Part shown: positions 61,266-64,000 of the stretch, one piece after another | How positions within the stretch are numbered: the first letter of the stretch is position 1 | Layout of the letters: each line of letters opens with the position of its first letter | Assembly (NCBI GenBank): GCA_021647365.1 | Contig: JAKIUW010000012.1 | Coordinates: 1-64,000, forward strand | Reading direction: 5' to 3' | DNA: 64,000 nucleotides | Source of the DNA: Cocleimonas sp. | Lineage (GTDB): Bacteria > Pseudomonadota > Gammaproteobacteria > Thiotrichales > Thiotrichaceae | Translations under genes and position numbers: made by a program | Notes under the pieces: model-generated | Seen by the model: the letters and a program-made list of their open reading frames with translations, nothing else | What the model was told of the DNA's origin: nothing | Databases searched by the model: none

Positions 61266-61904
61266 TTATTTGATTTCTTTCCAAGCACTATGATTATCAA
61301 TTAACCTTAAAGCATCTTGCAGTAAAGTCTTGCCTGGCTCCATATTAAACCAAGTCGAAAGTCCCGATGGATGCGGCAATGGAATACAATCTGCCTGCAA
61401 GTTCGGCGTATCAATCACAAACTGCTGCCCCACGGCATCGACTAATTTCTTTGCATTTATGTATTGTGAAATTGCCAACTTACCCACGGGAATAATCAAT
61501 TTTGGTTGAAGCAGTTGATATTCTTTTTCTAGCCACTGTTTGCAAGTGGCAATTTCTTGCTTATCAGGAACGCGATCACCACTGCCTTTTGGATTTTTAC
61601 CCGGAAAGCAACGGCACACCGCCGCCATATAAACCTGCTCACGAAACTGTGCTTCATCCACGCCAATGGATGAAAACCACTTGAACAATGTTTTTCCTGC
61701 CGTCCAACCAAAAGGGCGACCGATATCACCTTCTCGAATCCCAGGTGCTTGTCCGATAATCATAATGGATGAAGCCACAGGTGTGCCTGTAATCACAGGC
61801 TGAATCATTTCGGGGCAACGCGAGCAGCTTTTTAAATCCGCTTGGTGGTTGATTATGGATTGATCCGTGTCTGTACGAGGTACATATCTTTGCGTAGAGG
61901 GCAT
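61266..61904 (-). CDS. Uracil-DNA glycosylase family protein
   Basis: The 212-residue product has CSRCPEMIQPVI near the N-terminus (iron-sulfur or zinc type cysteines), motif 1 IGQAPGIREGDIGRPFGWTAGKTLF, CRCFPGKNPKGSGDRVPDKQEI, LIIPVGKLAISQYI, and the final LPHPSGLSTWF. This fits the family 4/5-like or small UDG-like group of DNA-repair glycosylases. The ATG follows the ArsR-type stop with no gap (TAAATG). Confidence 0.87.
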   Translation of the reverse strand: MPSTQRYVPRTDTDQSIINHQADLKSCSRCPEMIQPVITGTPVASSIMIIGQAPGIREGDIGRPFGWTAGKTLFKWFSSIGVDEAQFREQVYMAAVCRCFPGKNPKGSGDRVPDKQEIATCKQWLEKEYQLLQPKLIIPVGKLAISQYINAKKLVDAVGQQFVIDTPNLQADCIPLPHPSGLSTWFNMEPGKTLLQDALRLIDNHSAWKEIK

Positions 61905-62276
61905 TTATAAAGTAGACCTGCTGAGCGACGTTGAAGCACACCCCCCCACTTTTACAGGGTCTTCGCCATCTTCAACCTTACAGTTAGCATTATCACCAAG
62001 ACAACATTCATCCTGCAAAAATACAATCAACTCACTCAAACTTTCATATTGCGGAATACAAAATAACGTTCGACCATCGCGTTTTTGTTGAATTAAATTA
62101 ACAGTGATCAGCTTTGAGATATGGTGTGACAATGTCGAATTTGGTATTCCTAGTTTTCCCTGAATATCCCCAACAGGAAGCCCTCCAGAACCCGCTTTGA
62201 CAAGCTCTTTAAACAAACTCAAACGAGTCGGATGACCTAATTCTTTTAACGCTTTGGCGGCTTGCTCTATTTCCAT
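61905..62276 (-). CDS. arsR: ArsR-family transcriptional regulator with repeat-derived tail
   Basis: The 123-residue winged-helix protein starts MEIEQAAKALKELGHPTRLSLFKELVKAGSGGLPVGDIQGKLGIPNSTLSHHISKL, then VNLIQQKRDGRTLFCIPQYE and DECCLGDNANCK with a cysteine group likely to sense arsenic or metal. The frame opens at 62339, but ATG 62276 gives the normal start. The last residues VKVGGCASTSLSRSTL are encoded by a copy of the dispersed element plus companion motif. Divergent from the permease gene across a region with two operator-like dyads. Confidence 0.88.
   Translation of the reverse strand: MEIEQAAKALKELGHPTRLSLFKELVKAGSGGLPVGDIQGKLGIPNSTLSHHISKLITVNLIQQKRDGRTLFCIPQYESLSELIVFLQDECCLGDNANCKVEDGEDPVKVGGCASTSLSRSTL
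61912..61955. repeat. Dispersed element plus companion motif inside the arsR 3' end
   Basis: Companion motif GTAGACCTGCTGAGCGACGT (61912-61931, then TGAA) and GCACA-C7-ACTTTTAC (61936-61955), followed by AGGG. Translated on the minus strand as VKVGGCASTSLSRST. Confidence 0.9.
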
Positions 62277-62295
62277 GATAAAACTCTTTGGATTT

Positions 62296-62319
62296 ATATT
62301 TCGATAATAGCAGAAATAT
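62296..62319. promoter_or_regulatory. Operator-like dyad 1 (arsR side)
   Basis: ATATTTC, ten-base spacer, GAAATAT: a perfect dyad. Shares ATATTTCGA-x-TAT and GAAAT with the second site 49 bases away. Spacing and divergent ArsR gene suggest an ArsR binding site. Confidence 0.7.
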
Positions 62320-62320
62320 T

Positions 62321-62349
62321 TTGACATGTATTTATTCATTGTTTATATT
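62321..62349 (+). promoter_or_regulatory. Sigma-70 promoter of the ArsP-like gene
   Basis: Consensus -35 TTGACA (62321-62326), 17-base spacer, -10 TATATT (62344-62349). The second operator-like dyad overlaps the -10, as expected for repression. Confidence 0.82.
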
Positions 62350-62368
62350 TCGACTATACTGGAAATGT
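62345..62368. promoter_or_regulatory. Operator-like dyad 2 (overlapping the arsP promoter)
   Basis: ATATTTC, ten-base spacer, GAAATGT; one mismatch in the dyad. It overlaps the -10 and probable start of transcription of the permease gene. Confidence 0.7.
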
Positions 62369-62383
62369 AAGCAATGACATATT

Positions 62384-62402
62384 CACACCCCCCTAGTTTT
62401 AC
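62384..62402. repeat. Dispersed element, single copy (TAG variant) in the arsP leader
   Basis: CACACCCCCCTAGTTTTAC then ATAATGG, between the promoter and the permease start, hence within the mRNA leader. Confidence 0.85.
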
Positions 62403-62419
62403 ATAATGGATGACTCAAT

Positions 62420-63415
62420 ATGACACCAGAAACAGTAACAATGATAAAAGCCACGCTAGAGATGTTTATCTTTCTAGCGGTAGAACTCACTATCCTCTTT
62501 TTAGCTATCAGCTATATCGTCGGGGTTTTACAGGAATATATCCCACCCGAAAAGATAGAAAGCATTCTCAGTTCAAAAAATGGCAGAGGTTATTTTGTAG
62601 CCGCCTTGCTAGGTGCTATCACTCCATTCTGTTCTTGTTCGACCATTCCCTTTTTAAAAGGGTTGCTCCGTGCAAAAGCGGGCTTTGGACCGATGATGGT
62701 GTTCCTATTTTCCAGCCCCTTACTCAACCCCATTGTTATCTCGCTCTTTGTGATTACCTTTGGCGTTAAAGTTGCCGTCCTATACTTTTCGATTGCGATG
62801 GGTGTATCAGTCATTGCAGGCTATGTTTTAGAAAAACTTAAATTTGATAAATACATCAAGCCCTTTAACACCGACACCAACAACACCTGTTCAGCATCAA
62901 GCTGTGAAACAACGAAAGAATCAACGTCGTGCTGTGACACATCACCCAGTGAAGAAGCTGAAACCAGTTGTTGCGATACATCCCCTGAACCTGCACCAAA
63001 GACAATCAGTAAATGGCGCAGAATCTGGGATGTAGCTTGGACAGACTTTAAAGTAGCACTGCCTTATCTTTTGGTAGGCGTGACTATCGGCTCGATTATT
63101 CACGGCTTTGTACCCACCGAATTTATCACTAAATATGCAGGTGACGATAACCCATTGGCGATTCCTTTTGCCGCAGTTATTGGTATTCCTTTATACCTTC
63201 GTGCCATCACCTTAATACCTTTAAGCGAGGCTCTCGTGCTAAAAGGCATGGGCATTGGCGCCGTCATGGCATTTATTATTGGCAGTGCGGGCGCGAGTTT
63301 ACCAGAGGTGATTTTATTAAAATCTATGTTTAAAAATCAACTCATTATTGCCTTCTTAGGTGTGGTTTTAGGCATGGCTATTTTTATGGGTTTATTATTT
63401 ACCTATGTGGTTTAA
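62420..63415 (+). CDS. arsP: ArsP-like permease (DUF318 family)
   Basis: The 331-residue product has about eight membrane helices with the family blocks AALLGAITPFCSCSTIPFLKGLLRA, FLFSSPLLNPIVISLF and IPLYLRAITLIPLSEALV. ArsP exports trivalent organoarsenicals; CSCST contains the conserved cysteines. A cytoplasmic loop (about 150-200) has an unusual cysteine-rich run with two copies of SCCDTSP, which may bind metal. GGAT about eight bases before ATG 62420 is the probable ribosome site. It is preceded by an ArsR-type regulator and followed by a cysteine-rich DUF2703 gene. Confidence 0.86.
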   Translation: MTPETVTMIKATLEMFIFLAVELTILFLAISYIVGVLQEYIPPEKIESILSSKNGRGYFVAALLGAITPFCSCSTIPFLKGLLRAKAGFGPMMVFLFSSPLLNPIVISLFVITFGVKVAVLYFSIAMGVSVIAGYVLEKLKFDKYIKPFNTDTNNTCSASSCETTKESTSCCDTSPSEEAETSCCDTSPEPAPKTISKWRRIWDVAWTDFKVALPYLLVGVTIGSIIHGFVPTEFITKYAGDDNPLAIPFAAVIGIPLYLRAITLIPLSEALVLKGMGIGAVMAFIIGSAGASLPEVILLKSMFKNQLIIAFLGVVLGMAIFMGLLFTYVV

Positions 63416-63439
63416 GGCATTAATTTACAGGAGAAAAAC

Positions 63440-63991
63440 ATGTATGACGAAGACGAGAAAACATTAGCGATTGATTTTTTATATCTTGATCTCAGTGTTT
63501 GTACGCGCTGCCAAGATTCTGAAACTAATCTTGATGCTTCATTACAAACACTGGTTGATATTTTAGGAAATATTGGTCACAAAGTAACACTCAATAAAAT
63601 ATTTATTGAGACTGAAGAACAAGCAATCAAACATCAATTTATCAGTTCTCCCACGATTCGCATTAATGGACGAGATATTCAAATGAACGTTAAAGAGAGC
63701 TATTGTGAAACCTGTAGCTCGTTAACAAATAATGCTTCAATTAACTGTCGTACATGGAAATTTAAGGGCGAAGAGTATTCAGCTCCTCCGCAAGCCTTGA
63801 TTATTGATGCGGCTTTGAATGAAATTTACAGGGGTAAAGATGTTGAAAAGAGTGATACAACCAAAGAACAAAAATTTAACTTACCAGATAATTTGAAAGG
63901 ATACTTCTCAAACAAAGATCAGCTTTGTGCAAATACTAATAAGCCACCTGAAACTACCGATAGTTGTTGTGAAAGCAAAGGCTGTTGCTAA
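63440..63991 (+). CDS. DUF2703-family protein with C-terminal Cys cluster
   Basis: The 183-residue product has the thioredoxin-like DUF2703 pattern: LDLSVCTRCQDSETNLDASLQTL at the start, FISSPTIRINGRDIQ, ESYCETCSSL, and a tail DSCCESKGCC. Proteins of this family occur beside arsenic and mercury genes; the paired cysteines and tail suggest metal(loid) transfer to the permease (inference). Strong AGGAG site 10-14 bases before ATG 63440. Last complete gene of the window. Confidence 0.85.
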   Translation: MYDEDEKTLAIDFLYLDLSVCTRCQDSETNLDASLQTLVDILGNIGHKVTLNKIFIETEEQAIKHQFISSPTIRINGRDIQMNVKESYCETCSSLTNNASINCRTWKFKGEEYSAPPQALIIDAALNEIYRGKDVEKSDTTKEQKFNLPDNLKGYFSNKDQLCANTNKPPETTDSCCESKGCC

Positions 63992-64000
63992 ATATAATTA

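Noticed and set aside
61201..61284. Longer start for the membrane GTPase
   Set aside because: The extra N-terminus is translated repeat (HTPPTFTG) and lacks family support; ATG 61200 directly precedes the membrane helix.
10246..62402. CRISPR interpretation of the C-rich repeats
   Set aside because: Copies are scattered kilobases apart, in both orientations, with no regular spacers and no cas genes.
10246..62402. G-quadruplex role for the G-rich strand of the element
   Set aside because: Each copy has a single G run; four runs are not close enough together for an intramolecular quadruplex, so I do not claim it.
1..64000. tRNA or rRNA genes
   Set aside because: No cloverleaf with GTTCRANNC-type T loop or rRNA signature noticed in any intergenic region; a tRNAscan run would settle it.

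Overview
The window reads as a chromosomal segment of a moderately AT-rich gammaproteobacterium. Support comes from the order fabD-fabG-acpP-fabF-mltG-tmk-holB-pilZ-tatD, the clpS-clpA pair, an AceK/Icd/isocitrate lyase set and a complete cbb3 oxidase locus. I cannot fix the genus from sequence alone; a marine or microaerophilic lineage is my guess.

Layout. 1-105: tail of a probable transposase. 146-3910: metH (minus). 4042-4055: a perfect FNR/Anr-type box, then ccoNOQP (4261-7719), a terminator, and the assembly genes ccoG, ccoH, ccoI (7895-12764). 12808-14559: aceK. 14568-22671: an accessory island holding a DUF4123 chaperone-like gene, a VasX-like type VI secretion effector, three paralogous membrane proteins that are probably immunity proteins, and an orphan copy of the effector C-terminus, all built on a 1.5 kb direct repeat. 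22720-23970: a membrane-anchored nuclease-like protein. 23972-32907 and on to 36563 (minus): rraA, aceA, a TrpD2-like gene, an MBL hydrolase, tatD, pilZ, holB, tmk, mltG, fabF, acpP, fabG, fabD. 36774: infA. 37186-41169 (minus): clpA, clpS, icd. Then a PfkB kinase, a CxxxCxxC-type protein and a U32 peptidase-family protein. 45286-58260: an exopolysaccharide cluster (thymidylyltransferase, methyltransferase, Alg14/Alg13-like pair, flippase, polymerase, acyltransferases, two GT2 enzymes, priming transferase, Wzc-like kinase). 58356-61904 (minus): two DUF697-type GTPases and a uracil-DNA glycosylase. 61905-63991: an arsenic-type module with ArsR-like regulator, ArsP-like permease and a DUF2703 protein behind a clear sigma-70 promoter with two operator-like dyads.

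The most unusual property is a dispersed 20-bp element, GCACA-C6-Y-A-S-TTTTAC, with about 24 copies in 64 kb. Six pairs are inverted hairpins, and in five of these the two arms carry the same variant. The element brackets the toxin/immunity cassettes, sits mostly next to gene ends, is read through in frame at the 3' ends of two genes (giving VKVGGCA tails), and an 18-nt exact core match lies inside a conserved methyltransferase motif. The three immunity-like genes each carry a 10-12 nt poly-G tract just before the first membrane helix, which would be expected to be slippage-prone. A third point of note is the aceA leader, where a perfect 10-bp stem would include the start codon and enclose a 20-bp perfect palindrome.

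How the parts fit: AceK would phosphorylate Icd to send isocitrate to AceA, all three being in this window; FNR-type control fits a high-affinity oxidase; the fab-tmk-holB block is housekeeping; the island, polysaccharide and arsenic blocks are accessory functions for competition and stress.
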